Part shown: piece by piece, positions 1 to 11,658 of the stretch
How positions within the stretch are numbered: the first letter of the stretch is position 1
Layout: every line of letters starts with the position of its first letter
NCBI GenBank assembly: GCA_003996215.1
Contig: QJPP01001705.1
Span: 406,001-470,000, forward strand
Length of the DNA: 64,000 nucleotides
DNA from: Jaltomata sinuosa
Taxonomy: Eukaryota > Streptophyta > Magnoliopsida > Solanales > Solanaceae
Direction of reading: 5' to 3'
Program-made: the position numbers and the translations under genes
Notes under the pieces: model-generated
Database searches by the model: none
Seen by the model: only the letters and a program-made list of their open reading frames with translations
What the model was told of the DNA's origin: nothing

Positions 1-480
1 CGGGACTAGGCCAGTAGACCTGACTCCTAAACTTCTCATCCACCAAGGTTTCTTTCAACCGAGTCATATCCTAAACTCGATCCTTGGCCTCATATACTGC
101 ATTTGAAATATGAGGCACTCCTAGTACCTCATTGATAGTCTGAGAGTCCACAGGGACATCTACCCCTCAGATTTGAATAGTGGGGTGGGGTTTATCTTAA
201 CAAATACTGGGAAGTATAGCGTAGAACTCTCAAACCCAAACTGTATGCGCGGGAGGGAGAGCCATCATCAACGGACCCCAGTTGAACTCTTGAAGCCTGC
301 AATAGAAGGCAGCTGCTTTCCCATCTATCCCTACCATTTTGCAACCCCTCTCATAGAAAAAGCCTAGCCAGCGATAGTCCCAGAACCTCTCCTGACTAGC
401 ATCATCAGGGAACCTCATATAGAGATACTCGGGGAATTGTTCTTCAGCCATTGGAGTGTGTTAACTTGCAATATGGTAAG
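1..480 (-). pseudogene. Fragment of a retroelement-associated 'plant transposon protein' domain ORF
   Basis: On the minus strand an open stretch begins with ATG at 451 and runs to about 230. The homology then continues past stop codons to the window edge. The translation has the look of the plant-specific domain often annotated 'putative plant transposon protein' (Pfam Transposase_32): an aromatic N-terminal part, a 'FYERGCKMVGID'-like stretch, and further on 'INEVLGVP' and 'DQVYW'-like motifs. Such ORFs sit next to gag or downstream of pol in LTR elements of Solanaceae and do not encode a catalytic transposase. Several stops (near 170-230 and 80-110) show it is dead. A related but distinct ORF occurs in the copia element at 4045-5413 and 12141-13738. 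The family assignment rests on recognition only. Confidence 0.5.
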
Positions 481-1609
481 AGGGTGGGGTTAAAACTCGA
501 TAAAGCATAAAGGAATGAGTTTAAAAGAAATTTTTTTTCTAAGTGTTAGCCTAGTAAGGCTACTATTTTACGGTCTTTCTCTATAGAGGACGATCGTCTG
601 CCATAGCAAAACCGCTATAATAGGAATTTCTCCACTATAGCAGGACCGCTATAGCGCAACCCGACCGCTATAGTGATCTTCATCATCCCAGAATTTCAAA
701 GGGTGCTTCAATGACACCCCTTGACCTAAAACTCTATTTTTAACAATCCAAGTTTAGATCATGTGCTTTTTAAGTGTCCTATTATTGTTTTCTACAAAAA
801 AATTGGGCATTATAACTCCTAAATTTTGTCTAAATCACAAGTTTTATCCAAAATAATTATTCACCTCCCCCACCATTTTTGGCCCTTTTTTAGCCAAAAG
901 TCGCATAATCTTTATTCCCAGAATGTTGTGGAGTCATTGTAAATGTAAGAGAAGCATCCATACTTCAGAAATTCGATAAAAATCCAACCTAAGTTCAAGT
1001 TCAAAAACCAACCACAATGTGTACCCCAAATAATTATTTTCTACCGCAATCCTATCTAAATTCATACGGGGAAGTAAAAGAGTAAGTAGGAATAATTGTT
1101 ACCTGGAAATTCTAATATCGGGAGCGGGGTGATCGAGAGAAAAGAGAGAGTTTTCGGAAGAAAAATAGAGAAGAATAAGGTGAAAACCCATTTCTCCCCT
1201 ATTTCATTTGTTGCCAACCGCTATAGGGGAAGACACCTCACTATAGCGGTACTGCTACGGTGGAGTAATGTCTGCAATAGCGGATGACAGTCAGTTTTGG
1301 GAAAGGAAAGGTTTCTCTTAGGTATTTTCAAATTCTTTTGCTTTGACATTCTACGAGGCCTCAGATTTCTTGGGTAATCGGGGAAGATACTTTATAAATT
1401 TTGAATAGCTTGGGGGAGGAAAATTTCTCGTCAAAGCGAGATCATAGTTTTTCCTAATTGGGTCAAGTACGACTAAATCGAGGGAATTTCGATTGTCATA
1501 TAGGATTGTAATTACGCGGTCGCATGGGGCTGTGAGAGTCCCACGATAGTTTTCTTTCTCTTTCCTACGGGATTGTTCTGGGATGAACGATGGGTAAATT
1601 GGTATATAT
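481..1609. repeat. Non-coding retroelement-derived DNA with CTATAGCGG motifs
   Basis: No credible coding region. If the minus-strand ORF at 1-480 belongs to an LTR element, this is its upstream region. Read on the minus strand, 1100-1215 is a CT-rich tract resembling a plant 5' leader. Clusters of CCGCTATAG/CTATAGCGG occur at 611-675 and 1216-1252, and the same motif reappears inside the LTR at 1751-1816. I could not place LTR ends here. Confidence 0.3.
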
Positions 1610-4044
1610 TGTAATGACCAGATCTGTCATTATTTTATAAATCAAGATGTCATAAAATCTAGGAATGATTAGAGTACGCTTTAATTTAAAATGGGGTGAC
1701 ATGAAAAAAAAAATTAGATTTTTGAAATTGATCTGGGCTGATGTCACTCTGCTATAGTGGACATTTCTCTACTATAGCGTTGCTGCTGTAGTGGACAACC
1801 ATCCACTATAGCGGTATGGCGGGAAACAGTAGCTCAGTAACGCAATTTAATAAAAGAAATTCTCCTCCTTAGTTGGAAAAGGGTATGAGGATTACTCCAA
1901 AAACCCTCCTAGGCTGCTCGAAGGCTTGGGAGCCATGGGTAAGAGGGATTCTAGCTAAAAGGATGCAAAACCACAGATTCGGGCTTGTCAATCGTCAGGG
2001 AATGCCTTTATAGAGCCAAAATATACATTGTGCAGCTTCTTGGCATCCAGGTAGGCTAGTTTCTTTTTCTTGAGTAGATTGACCTGTTTTCATTTCCATA
2101 TTATTATGACGGAAAGGAGAGCTCATGATTAGGCCTTCGGGCATGGATTCTAGAGGATTATTGGGGTTTGACTATTTGAATTAGAAATTGGTAGAGTTGG
2201 GATAAGGTTTGTCATATTTCAGGTCGTTTATGATTATCATGTATTGTACGATGATAGAATACATGGTCTAGAGTGTCAGAAAAGTTTGGGAAATCAGGAA
2301 TGCCTTCGGTAATGAGATGTCTAGTTAGAGGGAGTTTTGGAAAATGAATGGCTATAAAAAGGTAGAGTGATCAATGATGGTTGAAGTACCAATGTCAGAT
2401 GTTGTCTTCCCTATATTATGTTGTAAAAAAGGGGGATGCCGGACTTGATGTAATTGCTAGTAGGTGTTTAAGGGGTGAAATAGGCATTTAGTCTTTGGAC
2501 AGGCTTTCAGGGTTAAGTCTACGTACCCGAGGTTGGGGTAGGTGATGGTTATTGTTTCCCAATATGCAATATGTGTTCATGTACTATCGCTTAGTATTGT
2601 GTGAGTTTCCATGCTTAGGGAATGGTATTAGAAATGTCTACTTATCCGGTTATAAGTCTTGTGAAATGAACTTGTTTTATTGCTTGTTGGTTTACAAGTA
2701 TGCTTATGTTCATTGTTTGTTGATTGATTAGATTTTTTGTGACATTCAGTTGGCTCGGGTACCACACATTGTATAGGATACTTATTGGTTGGCTCGGGTA
2801 CTACGCCTGGTACAAGATACTTATTGGTTGGCTCGAGTACCATGCCTGGTATGATATTCATAATGGTTGACTCAGGTACCACACCTGGTATGGGTTTGAT
2901 TTACTTATATTGATTGTATTCTTTCGATGGTCCCATGAGTGGACCGGGTTGTATTCTTGAATTGTGATAATTGCATATGGTCTATGAGAGGCTGGGTGAT
3001 TATATTTAAATATGAGGTTGGTCTTAGTGTAGACTGGGACTATATGTTGAACACGTAGGTGGTGTCCTAGGGATCCGTGGTTAGTCCAGGAAATGTGGAA
3101 GGGAATAAGTGTCATAATTATCATTCATTATTAATTAACAGTTGAACATGTCCCATAATATTGATAAGTTAGAAGGAAGACTGAGAGTCCAGAGCGATAT
3201 TGCTGGCTATTATTATTGTGTTGGTAAATAATCCTAAGGATCCTTGAGAGGTCCGGACACTTGTAAGTAGCACCGTAAATGTAGTTAATCTGGTTAGGCG
3301 GTATTTGGTTTATTCCTGGGTATTTAGTCATAAGGGTTGACTTGAGTCACGGAGGGGTAGTCCGGGTTTGGACTTAAGGGTTGATCTAGGTTAAGGTGAC
3401 TTAGGAAGTCTAAGTGTTAGTGTGACTTGGGAATTCCTAGGAGTCAGGGTGCAGAGTCTCATGGTAGTGGAGTTGGCAGCGGAAGGAATAAGCAGGTTGG
3501 GGTTGATGTTGGGTTTTGGTAAGGTGAATGTTGAAGGGTCGAGTATTGTAATTAATGGTGCATTTCCCTTAATTTCTTATACGATGATATGGAATGGATT
3601 TGGATTAATTGATGATGCCTACCAGTACATGTGTTTGTACTGATTCTACTCTTGCTATACCTTTTTGGGTATAGTCTGGTTGCAAGGTCGGTGATATTTC
3701 ATAAGTACAGGATGATGGTGATCTTCAGCAGCTTCTACTCTTATTTCCATGGTGGGAGTTGTGTCCTCTTACATTTCTGTTTCACTCCTATAGTAGCTCT
3801 TGTACCTGTTTAGACTAGATCCTAGGGAGGGCTATTTTCCAGTTAGAAAATGGTATATTGTATTTCTTTTGTAAAGAGTTTTCCAGAATTAAAAAGGTTT
3901 AGAATTGTTTTTATGTATAAAAATGAGGTTAATTATTGTTATACTTTGTCTTCCGCAATTTATCTGTTGGATCGGGTGGTAAGGATTCGTCTATCTAGGT
4001 GCTTAGAGTAGGCATCCGCACGGCCCGGTAGTTGGGTCGTGACA
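1610..4044 (+). repeat. Ty3/gypsy-type LTR (solo, or 3' LTR of a lost element)
   Basis: The segment starts TGTAATGACC and ends GGGTCGTGACA, the TG...CA ends typical of large gypsy LTRs in Solanaceae. Its last 80 bases carry the usual 'gcttagagtaggc...cacggcccggtagttgggtcgtgaca' type of terminus. Just before 1610 is a degenerate sequence (1578-1609) like the region around a gypsy polypurine tract, so it may be the 3' LTR of an element whose interior is gone. The right end abuts Sirevirus sequence directly. The bases flanking the two ends do not match, so no target-site duplication supports a simple solo-LTR insertion. A 39-bp tandem repeat lies at 2742-2890. The length, 2435 bp, is plausible for chromovirus-type LTRs. 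Confidence 0.6.
2742..2890 (+). repeat. 39-bp tandem repeat, about four units, inside the gypsy LTR
   Basis: The word TGGCTCGGGTAC (with variants) starts at 2751, 2790 and 2829 and in weaker form at 2868, an exact 39-base spacing. Each unit ends with a 'GCCTGGTA'-like half. Because 39 is divisible by three, the minus strand stays open through the array, which gives a spurious repetitive ORF. Tandem arrays of this kind are common in plant LTRs. Confidence 0.8.
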
Positions 4045-5928
4045 AATTCAGATGGAACAAATACCATTGCACCCTCTTCTGAAGCTCCCAAATCACCCTC
4101 CTCTGAGGATGAAGATATTGACAGTGATGGGGATGTTCGTATCCCTTCTAGACGTATCACGACTCCCATTCTAGGGTACAAAAAAATAGCTTCCCACAGA
4201 CCCAAAAGCAAACTCCTGAGAAAACCCTCTACTATTCCAACACCCCCCTCCCTTCCACTATGAATTCCTTTCACAAGAAAAAGGATTATTGATACACAGA
4301 CAGAGGTGGAGAGAAAGAGATCCAGGGTTGCTAGAGGAAACAAGAAAATTAGTGATGATGACGAACCCATTAATGCGGAGAAGGAAGAGATTACAGAGGA
4401 AGAAGAAAAAGTTGCCCCCCCTTCAAGCTTGAAAAATAAGAACTATGAGAAGTTCTTAAAGCATGGACCCATTGGCTACTATGCTACATAACACCTCCTT
4501 AAAGGGAAAGTTCTTGATAAAGAGGTAATGCGTAATCCCTACATTCAGAGGTTACTTGATAGGCTTAGGTTCCAAGGGTGGGATCATCTGTTTAAGACTG
4601 CTAAACCCATGTTGCATAAAGAGGAAGTCGTGGAGTTTTATGCCAACTTAAAATTATTGGATGGGTGGGGGGTTAGCTCTAGTGTTATGGGGGTCAAAAA
4701 TATTTTTGATCCTGTTAAGTTAGAAGAGATACTGATAGTGCCTTCTGAAGGGTTAGAGGAGTATGTTTGGAAGACAGATGAAGATTGTCTACTAACTAGG
4801 AAGTTCTCTCAAGGGAAGGAGAAGAAGGTGGCTAGAAAAGTATTTAAGGGTGAAATGTTTCCTGATCACAAACTCCTGTTTGTGATTGTGAATAAGGAAA
4901 TATTGCCTAGAGGGGGGAAAAGGCATGAGTCTAGCTTTAGGGACATGGGGATTATGAATACCTGGGCATGGATGAGAGAGTGAACCTTTCTGCATTAATG
5001 ATCAAGCATATGGAAAGAGTAACCTCTCCTAAGAATGGTCCTCATGGGCTAGCTTATCGGTTCCTGGTGACAGAGGTCTTTAGGAGCTTTGATGTGCCTC
5101 TAGGAGAGGGAGTTGGAGCCACTAAGAATGATAGAATCACTCTTTCCACTATAGAAGAATGTGATTGTATCCTGAACAAGCTCTCAAGAGGAAGAGTTCC
5201 TGCCCCATGACTCAATCTTTTCTTGACTTAGAAGTTGATCATAAGGAGATTGCCCAGCTAAAGGAAGAGAATGCTGGTTTAAAGGAGTGGTTGGCTGCCT
5301 CCCAAGCTCAAGTGGACACTCTAAAGACTGAGATGATGGTCCAGCATAACAAGCACTTTGACAACATCAATTCTCTGATTGATCTCCTTCCCAAGTCCAA
5401 GCCTTCCTTCTGATCCTTCTTAGCTTCCTTTAGTCCCAGACCCCCTCCCCTATATTAAAAATATTACTTTTTGGTTCTCCTTGACAGAAAAATATTGGTT
5501 TTTTTGTAATTAATTTTTGATATATTTTATTTTGGGCCAATAGTTGGCTTAATTTGTGGTTATCTATGCATGCTTATCATTCCTTGCTTTATGGTACTTT
5601 CTTATGCTTGAGTGGATACTGACCTTGAGTTCCTTCTAGTGTCTTTTTTGATTGTGGCTCTGTTGTCCTAGAGGTCATGAGTTCATTACATGTTTGATTC
5701 ATTAGTTAGCTTTCTTTATCTTGCTTTGGTTTTTAATGATGTCAAAAAAGGGAAGACAATCAGAAGTAGTTATGTTTAAGTAGTAGTGTCAGTCATGTAT
5801 GTTGATAAAGCTGTGAGGACCAGGTTCCAGGATGATATCAGACCACTGATGCACTTTGGGTGACATTGTGCCTCATATGGACTTTTACAAAAATTGGATA
5901 AGTTTTCCATCATCAAAAAGGGGAAAAT
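4045..5928 (+). pseudogene. 3' tail of a truncated upstream Sirevirus copy (extra ORF, 3' UTR, polypurine tract)
   Basis: This stretch is homologous over its whole length to 12366-14256, the region between pol and the 3' LTR of the complete element. It therefore represents the end of another copy. Coding remnants: an acidic Ser/Asp/Glu-rich part (about 4045-4490), the transposon-protein-like domain (4528-4980), its continuation in another frame (4968-5210), and a C-terminal coiled coil (about 5219-5413, with a KEENAGLKE-type heptad pattern) ending at a TGA. Then come about 500 bases of conserved untranslated sequence and the polypurine tract AAAAAGGGGAAAA near 5915-5927, directly before the LTR. 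The left end is cut exactly at the gypsy LTR (4044). Frameshifts at about 4490 and 4970 show it is not functional. Confidence 0.7.
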
Positions 5929-6587
5929 TGAAGAAACCTTGTTGAACAAGTTTTGATAATGAGGCAAAACCTATTTTTGGTAAAAGTATATTTATGGTAA
6001 TAAAGTATAAAAGGTAGTATCCATATCAAACAAGGAGAAGATCTCAAATTAAGAGGCATGTCATTGTATAACAAGGAAAAGTTCGTAGATTTCCTATCAA
6101 AGAGAGGACAACTTGATACATCTATGAAAGCAAGAGAAGAGGACAGTCAAGAACTCACCTATGCAGCATACACAAAGAGAATTATTCTCAAGCAATAGGA
6201 GATCACAACAAGCAGTCTCAAGGAGATTCAGAAAAAGTCATTCACAATAAAGTTCTTTTGTTCGTCTATGTTCAAAAGAAGCATAAGTGAGTTATTGATT
6301 GGTGAGTTTGAGAGACTTGTAACACGAAGAAGGTCTGGCTTCTTGAGAGAGTTTTTGGGAAGAAACAATTATAGATATTGTTGAGGCTAGGTTATAGAGA
6401 TTGTTCCTTTAATTATTGAGTTGTAATTATAAAACTTAAAGTAATTAGTGAAATAAAAATCATGGTTTTTACTCCTTGAGTGAGGAGGTTTTCCACGTAC
6501 ATCGTGTGTGAATTTACTTATTGCTTTAAGGGGAACTGTTCTAAGGACTTGGTCCCTGAGTTAAATAGTGAGCACCAACTTTCTTTA
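5929..6587 (+). repeat. Sirevirus 5' LTR (shared as 3' LTR of the truncated upstream copy)
   Basis: It begins TGAAGAAACCTTG after a polypurine tract and ends just before a primer-binding site. It aligns base by base with 14257-14914, with scattered substitutions and small indels (roughly nine positions in ten agree by eye). A TATA box (TATAAAAGG) lies at 6006-6014. The terminal CA has decayed to TA. Because the element tail at 4045-5928 sits immediately upstream, this LTR serves both as 3' LTR of that tail and as 5' LTR of the following element. Confidence 0.8.
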
Positions 6588-6588
6588 G

Positions 6589-6604
6589 TTAGTATCAGAG
6601 CGGG
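6589..6604 (+). promoter_or_regulatory. Primer-binding site, initiator tRNA-Met type (one change)
   Basis: TTAGTATCAGAGCGGG follows the LTR. The usual plant copia site complementary to the 3' end of initiator tRNA-Met reads TTGGTATCAGAGC, so one G has become A. It marks the LTR boundary and the start of minus-strand priming. Confidence 0.75.
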
Positions 6605-6640
6605 TCTTTTCACTAAAGGTTAACACTTCTAAAGAATCCA

Positions 6641-8400
6641 ATGGCTTCCCCTCCAACTGCTCTGGAGGATCCTCTGAAACAAGACCACCCTTATTTAATG
6701 GGAAGTACTATGGCTGGTGGAAGAACAAGATGATGGATCACCTCATGGGAGAAAGTGCTGACTTGTGGAATGTCATTATAGATGGTTCTACTATTCCCAT
6801 AAAGACAGGTGCTGATGGAAAGGAACAAGTCCTCTAGGATAGAAAAGAATGGGATGTTACTGACAAGATAGCCATTCAAAACAATGCTAAATCCAGGAAA
6901 ATTCTGATCTGTGGTATTAGACCCGAGTAATATAATAGGATCTCTTCATGTCAAGATGCTAAACAGATATAGGACACTCTTCAAACTGCTGCTCATGAAG
7001 GTACTACTTCTGTGAAGAAGGCCAAAATAGATAACCTAAACAGGCAATATGATCTTTTCAGAATGAAGGAAAGAGAAACTATTCATGATATACACACAAG
7101 GTTCACTGTTATACTAAATGAAATCTACTCCCTGGGAGAACACATTCCCACTGGAAAGGATGTTAGAAAGCTCTTAAGTGTATTGCCTGAATCCTGAGAA
7201 ACCAAAGTATAAGCAATCAATGAAGCTATGATCTAGACACATTAGCTATGGATGAACTTACTATAAATTTTACAACCTATGAAATAAAGAAGAATCAAGA
7301 GAAGGACATTGGAACAAAAAGAAAGGACAGGACCATCTCTCTCAAAACCACTGAGGTTACTGATTATGAAGAAGAAAATCTTGCACTGGTCATTAGGAAG
7401 TTTCAAAGAATGTTCAAAAAAGATCAAAACTTTTAGAGAAAATTATCCAAAACTCAAGAAAAGGATACTCAGTTGTGTCATAAGTGTGGCAGTCTAGATC
7501 ATTTCATCAAACTTTGTCCCTTGTGGGCTATGAAACACAAGAAACCTGCCACTAAGAAGCCTAGATATCAAAGTAAGGAGCTCATGCTTCCATCACATAG
7601 AAATATAACCTCTTAGGAAGCTGACATAACTATTCAAAAAGCCCTAGCTGCTATGGGAGATCTCATTGATGAGTCTAATGAAGAAGAATCAATGTTGGCC
7701 ATGTTTGAAGCAAAAGACAGAGATACTCTGGTTCTCCTAGTGAAACTGAAGATAACTCTGAAGAAGAAGACTCAGCAAAAATAACTCTTGCCCTTGTGGC
7801 TCACTCAGAGTCTGAGAGTGACACTGAACAAAAGGAAACCAGGTATGTTTTTCTGATATCAGATCCAAACTTCACACTTACTCTAAAAGTAAGCTTGAAT
7901 CTCTCTCAGTTGTTCTCATAGATGCATATTATTCTGTATGTTCAGAAAATAAAAGTCTAATAAATGACTATGCATCTCTAAGAATGGAATGTGAAAGTCT
8001 TGAGGAAAATAATGTCTCTCTAAAAAACTCCCTCAAAGAGTTTTCAAACCAAGGAAAAAACCAGGCTACTTCCCTTCAACAATTATTAGAAGAAGATCTC
8101 TCAAAAGCATCTGATAAAAACTCCTCTCTAATAAGAGATCTAACCAAACCCAAGCTTGAGTTAGAACATAATAAAAAATGGACTAAATCCTCAACTCTTC
8201 TCACTCACATTTAGAACAGTCAATCAAACTCTAATCATGGGCTAGGATTTAAACCCGAGTCTTGCAAGGCAACCTACTCCATGAATATGGTGTGTAGTGC
8301 CTATGGCAAGAAAGGACATCTCATAAATCAATGTCCTGAACTTCTAAAAGCTGAGTAAAGAAACATGAACTTTGTCAATAGACTCAAGACAAAATAATTA
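6641..8400 (+). pseudogene. Sirevirus gag, degenerate
   Basis: The ATG at 6641 opens a frame that soon breaks. Recognisable parts, in order: an N-terminal copia gag region with 'FNGKYYGWWK' (about 6698) and 'MMDHL' motifs; an alpha-helical body (7012-7197) with the 'YDLFRMKERETIHDIHTRF' copia gag signature; a CCHC zinc knuckle (CHKCGSLDHFIKLC, about 7477-7518); an acidic serine-rich stretch; a coiled-coil region (7984-8214); and a second knuckle (8291-8335) in which the second Cys is replaced by Tyr (C-x2-Y-x4-H-x4-C). The long C-terminal coiled coil after the knuckle fits Sirevirus gag, which is larger than in other copia lineages. Multiple stops and frameshifts make it non-functional. Confidence 0.75.
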
Positions 8401-9913
8401 AAGAAAATTCTCTCTATCAAAAAAGAGCTTCCTTACTGGGAAAAAAGAGATGCATCCTTTCACTCACAAAAAGGGACCCAAGATGATTTGAGTATATAAA
8501 TCTAACCATTGATTCTTGTGTAGGAAAGAAACAGAGGAAGGAGAAAACCCTGGTATCTTGACAGAACTTGCTCTAGACACATAATTGGAAGTAAATATAA
8601 TTTCCTCTCTCTCACAAACTTTCAGGATGGAAGTGTAGCCTTTCGAAATGGATAAACTAGTGAAATTGTTGGTATAGGAAAGGTGGGAAGATCTGACTCT
8701 CATGCCATAGAAAATTTCTACTATGTGCATAGACTAAAATACTATCTGCTGAGCATCTCTCAAATATGTGACAAGGGTAATAATGTGTTATTCACTGCTG
8801 ACTGTACTGTGACAAGTGTGACCAGTGGAACCTTAATGCTAAAGACAATAAGGCACAAAAATGTGTACAAAGCTGATATCATGGACCCCTTTGAGTTTGA
8901 GTTGACATGCCTCAGTGCCATAACCAACAGTTCACTACTATGGCATAAGCGATTGGGACATGCAAGCTTCTCAACAATCAACAAACTAGTGCTAAAAGAA
9001 CTGGTGTTGGGAATGCCAAAGAACAAGCTAGATGAAATTGATGTGTGTGATACCTGTGCAAAGGGAAAATATGTGAGATCCTTATTCAAGCCCAAACGAA
9101 TGGTGAGTACAATAAAACCACTCCAACTACTACATATGGATCTGTGTGGACCTATGAGAGTTCTTAGTAGAGGTGGGAAGAGATAAGTGTTTGTGATTGT
9201 TGATGATTACTCAAGGTTTACTTAGACAATCCTTTTGAGCTCCAAGGATTAAACCTTTGATGTGTTTCATATCTTTGTCAAACTAGGGGGAAAAGCTGAA
9301 TGCTGAAGTGGTAGGAATAAGGTCTGACCATGGTACTGAGTTTGAAAACTCAAAATTCCTAAAATTTTGTGCTGAGCATGGTATGGAGCATAACTTCTCT
9401 GCACCCAGGAATCCTCAGCAAAATGGTGTGGTGGAAAGGAAGAACATATCTCTGGAGGATATGGCTAGAACTATGTTGATAGCAAGTGGGCTTCCCAAAA
9501 TCTTTTGGGCTGAAGCAGGAAACACAACTTGCTATTTGATGAACAGATGTATGATCAGGACATTACTAGATAAAACTTCCTATAAATTTCTCAAAGGGAG
9601 AAAGCCAAACCTAACTCACCTCAGACCTTTTAGGTGCAAATTCTTTGTTCAAAATAATGGAAAGGATGCGCTGGAAAAATTTAATGCCAAAAGCAAAGAA
9701 GGCATATTCTTAGGCTACTCTTCACTGAGAAAGGCTTACAAGGTATTCAACAAAAGAACAAGCTATGTAGAAGAGAGTATTCATATCATATTTTATGAAG
9801 AGAACTATGAAAGCAATCACAGTGATGAGGACAGGAGGATTGTTCTAGTACATGACTCAGAAGATAAACAAGATGAGGGAGCTCACAAAGATCACACATC
9901 AGCTAAAGGTTAG
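8400..9913 (+). pseudogene. Sirevirus pol, protease remnant and integrase
   Basis: A short degraded protease region (about 8500-8680) is followed by the GAG-pre-integrase zinc-binding domain (8683-9080), with 'LWHKRLGHAS' and 'CDTCAKGK' giving the H...C-x2-C ligands. The integrase core has the first acidic residue in 'LHMDLCGPM' (about 9131-9160). The second is in the SDHGTEFEN stretch (about 9323) and the Glu is in 'NPQQNGVVERKN' (about 9407), so all DDE residues are present. Stop codons at 9184 and in 9185-9300 split the core, so no single product can be made. The order protease-integrase-RT-RNase H is copia type. Confidence 0.8.
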
Positions 9914-11658
9914 GAAGGGTTGCAGTCTTCAGGGGGAACCACTCATGAAGAAGACTCATCCTATCACTTAAGTGAACCTGGGCCCTCTCAACCAGTGATT
10001 GGGAAAAACTGGAAACACAAGAGTTCACACCCCAATAAAAACATCATCTCCCCTATGGACTCAGGTATGTAGAACAGAAATAAAGTAAGGAACACATGTG
10101 CTTACTCAACCTACTTGTCACTCATAGAACCCAAGAATATCAAGAAAGCCCTACAAGATGGTGATTGGATTGTAGCAATTCAAGAAGAGTTAAATCAGTT
10201 TTGAAAGGAGAAAAGTGTGGCATTTGGTCCCTAAACCTATAGACAGAACTATCATTGGGATTATGTAGGTATTTTGAAACAAGTTGGATGATCGAGTTGT
10301 GGTGACTAGGAATAAGGCCAGACTGGTGGTACAAGGCTACAATCAAGAATAAAGAATTGACTATGTTGAAACCTTTGCACCTATAGCTAGAATGGAAGCA
10401 ATAAGGATGTTGATTATCATTGCTTCTTACATGGAATTCAAACTATTTTAGATGGATATAAAAAGTGCCTTCTTGAATGGATATCTTATGCAAGAGGTGT
10501 ATGTAAAGCAACCCCCTGGCTTTGAGAGTTTTGAGTTTCCTAATCATGTCTACAAGCTTGACAAAGCCCTTTATGGACTAAAACAAGCTCCTAGGGCTTG
10601 GTATGACAAGTTGTCCTCCTTTCTCCTAGAACATGGGTATACAAGAGGAAAAATAGACAACACACTGTTCATAAAAAGGAAATATCCTTATTATACAAAT
10701 ATATGTGGATGACATAATCTTTGGAGCTACTGATGAAGTGTTGAGCAATGAATTTGAGATGAGTATGATGGAAGAGTTAACCTTCTTCCTAGGGATGTAG
10801 ATAAATCAATCAAGGAAGGAACATCAATAAATTAGTTGAAGTATGTCAAGGAGTTACTAAAAAAGTTTGAGATAGATGGGGCCAAAACAAACAATACTCC
10901 TATTTCTACTACTACAAAGTAGGATAGACATAAGACAGGTATAGTTGTTCATGAAACCAAGTTCAGAGGAATGATAAGATTTCTATTGTATCTTACTACA
11001 AGCAGACCTAATATTGTACACAGTGTAGGGATGTGTGCTAGGTTCCAATCCCCCCAAAGAATCTCACATGAAAGCTGTGAAAAGAATTTTAAGATACCTG
11101 AAAGGCACTCAAGTATTGGTCCTTTGGTACTCTGCTGGAGATTTTTTTGATCTTATTGGGTATGTTGATGCTGATTATGCTGGATATCTGGTAGATAGGA
11201 AAAGTACTTATGGGATGGCATACTTTCTTGGACCCTATCTTGTGTCTTGGGCTACTACGAAACAAAACTCTGTAGCACTCTCAACTGCAGAAGCTGAATA
11301 TGTAGCAGCTACTTCTTGTTGCTCTCAAGTACTATGGATCAAACAACAACTCAGTGATGATGATGTTGATATAGGCTGCATTCCCATCCTATGTGATAAT
11401 ACAAGTGATGTCAATATGGCAAATAATCCAGTCCAACATAAAAGAACCAAGCACATAGATGTGAGGCATCATTTTCTCAGAGATTGTGTTGAAAAGGGAT
11501 TAATTGTAATGGTGTCTTGTAGATCTGATGAACAAATTGCAGACATTTTCACTAAAGCTCTGGGGAGAGAAGCTTTTGAGAAGAATAGGTTGGCCCTTTG
11601 GCTGATCAACCCTCTATTGCAGGAGGAAGAGAGAAATCTTCCCTCAATGATTGAGTAG
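9914..11658 (+). pseudogene. Sirevirus pol, reverse transcriptase and RNase H
   Basis: RT motifs include 'MDIKSAFLNGYL' (from 10452) and 'LDKALYGLKQAPRAWYDKL' (about 10555). The catalytic YVDD box (10704-10715) is intact but lies one frame away from the preceding RT block. RNase H occupies 11130-11640 in a long open frame of 207 codons. It has the 'GYVDADYAG', 'STAEAEYVAA', 'CDNTS' and 'KHIDVRHHFLRD' signatures, with a Sirevirus-like C-terminus containing 'DIFTKALGREAFEKNRL'. Upstream stops (10070-10450) and deletions (10790-11030) destroy the polyprotein. The terminal frame from 11035 to the TAG at 11656 is the best preserved part. Confidence 0.82.

Noticed and set aside
2628..2882. Proline-rich repetitive minus-strand frame
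   Set aside because: It is the translation of the 39-bp LTR tandem repeat, whose length divisible by three keeps it open.
1610..4044. Clean solo-LTR insertion into the upstream Sirevirus copy
   Set aside because: The bases outside the two ends differ and the left flank is not Sirevirus sequence, so a simple insertion with target-site duplication is not supported.
3960..4370. 136-codon minus-strand frame
   Set aside because: It crosses the gypsy LTR/Sirevirus junction and is the antisense of the acidic part of the extra ORF.
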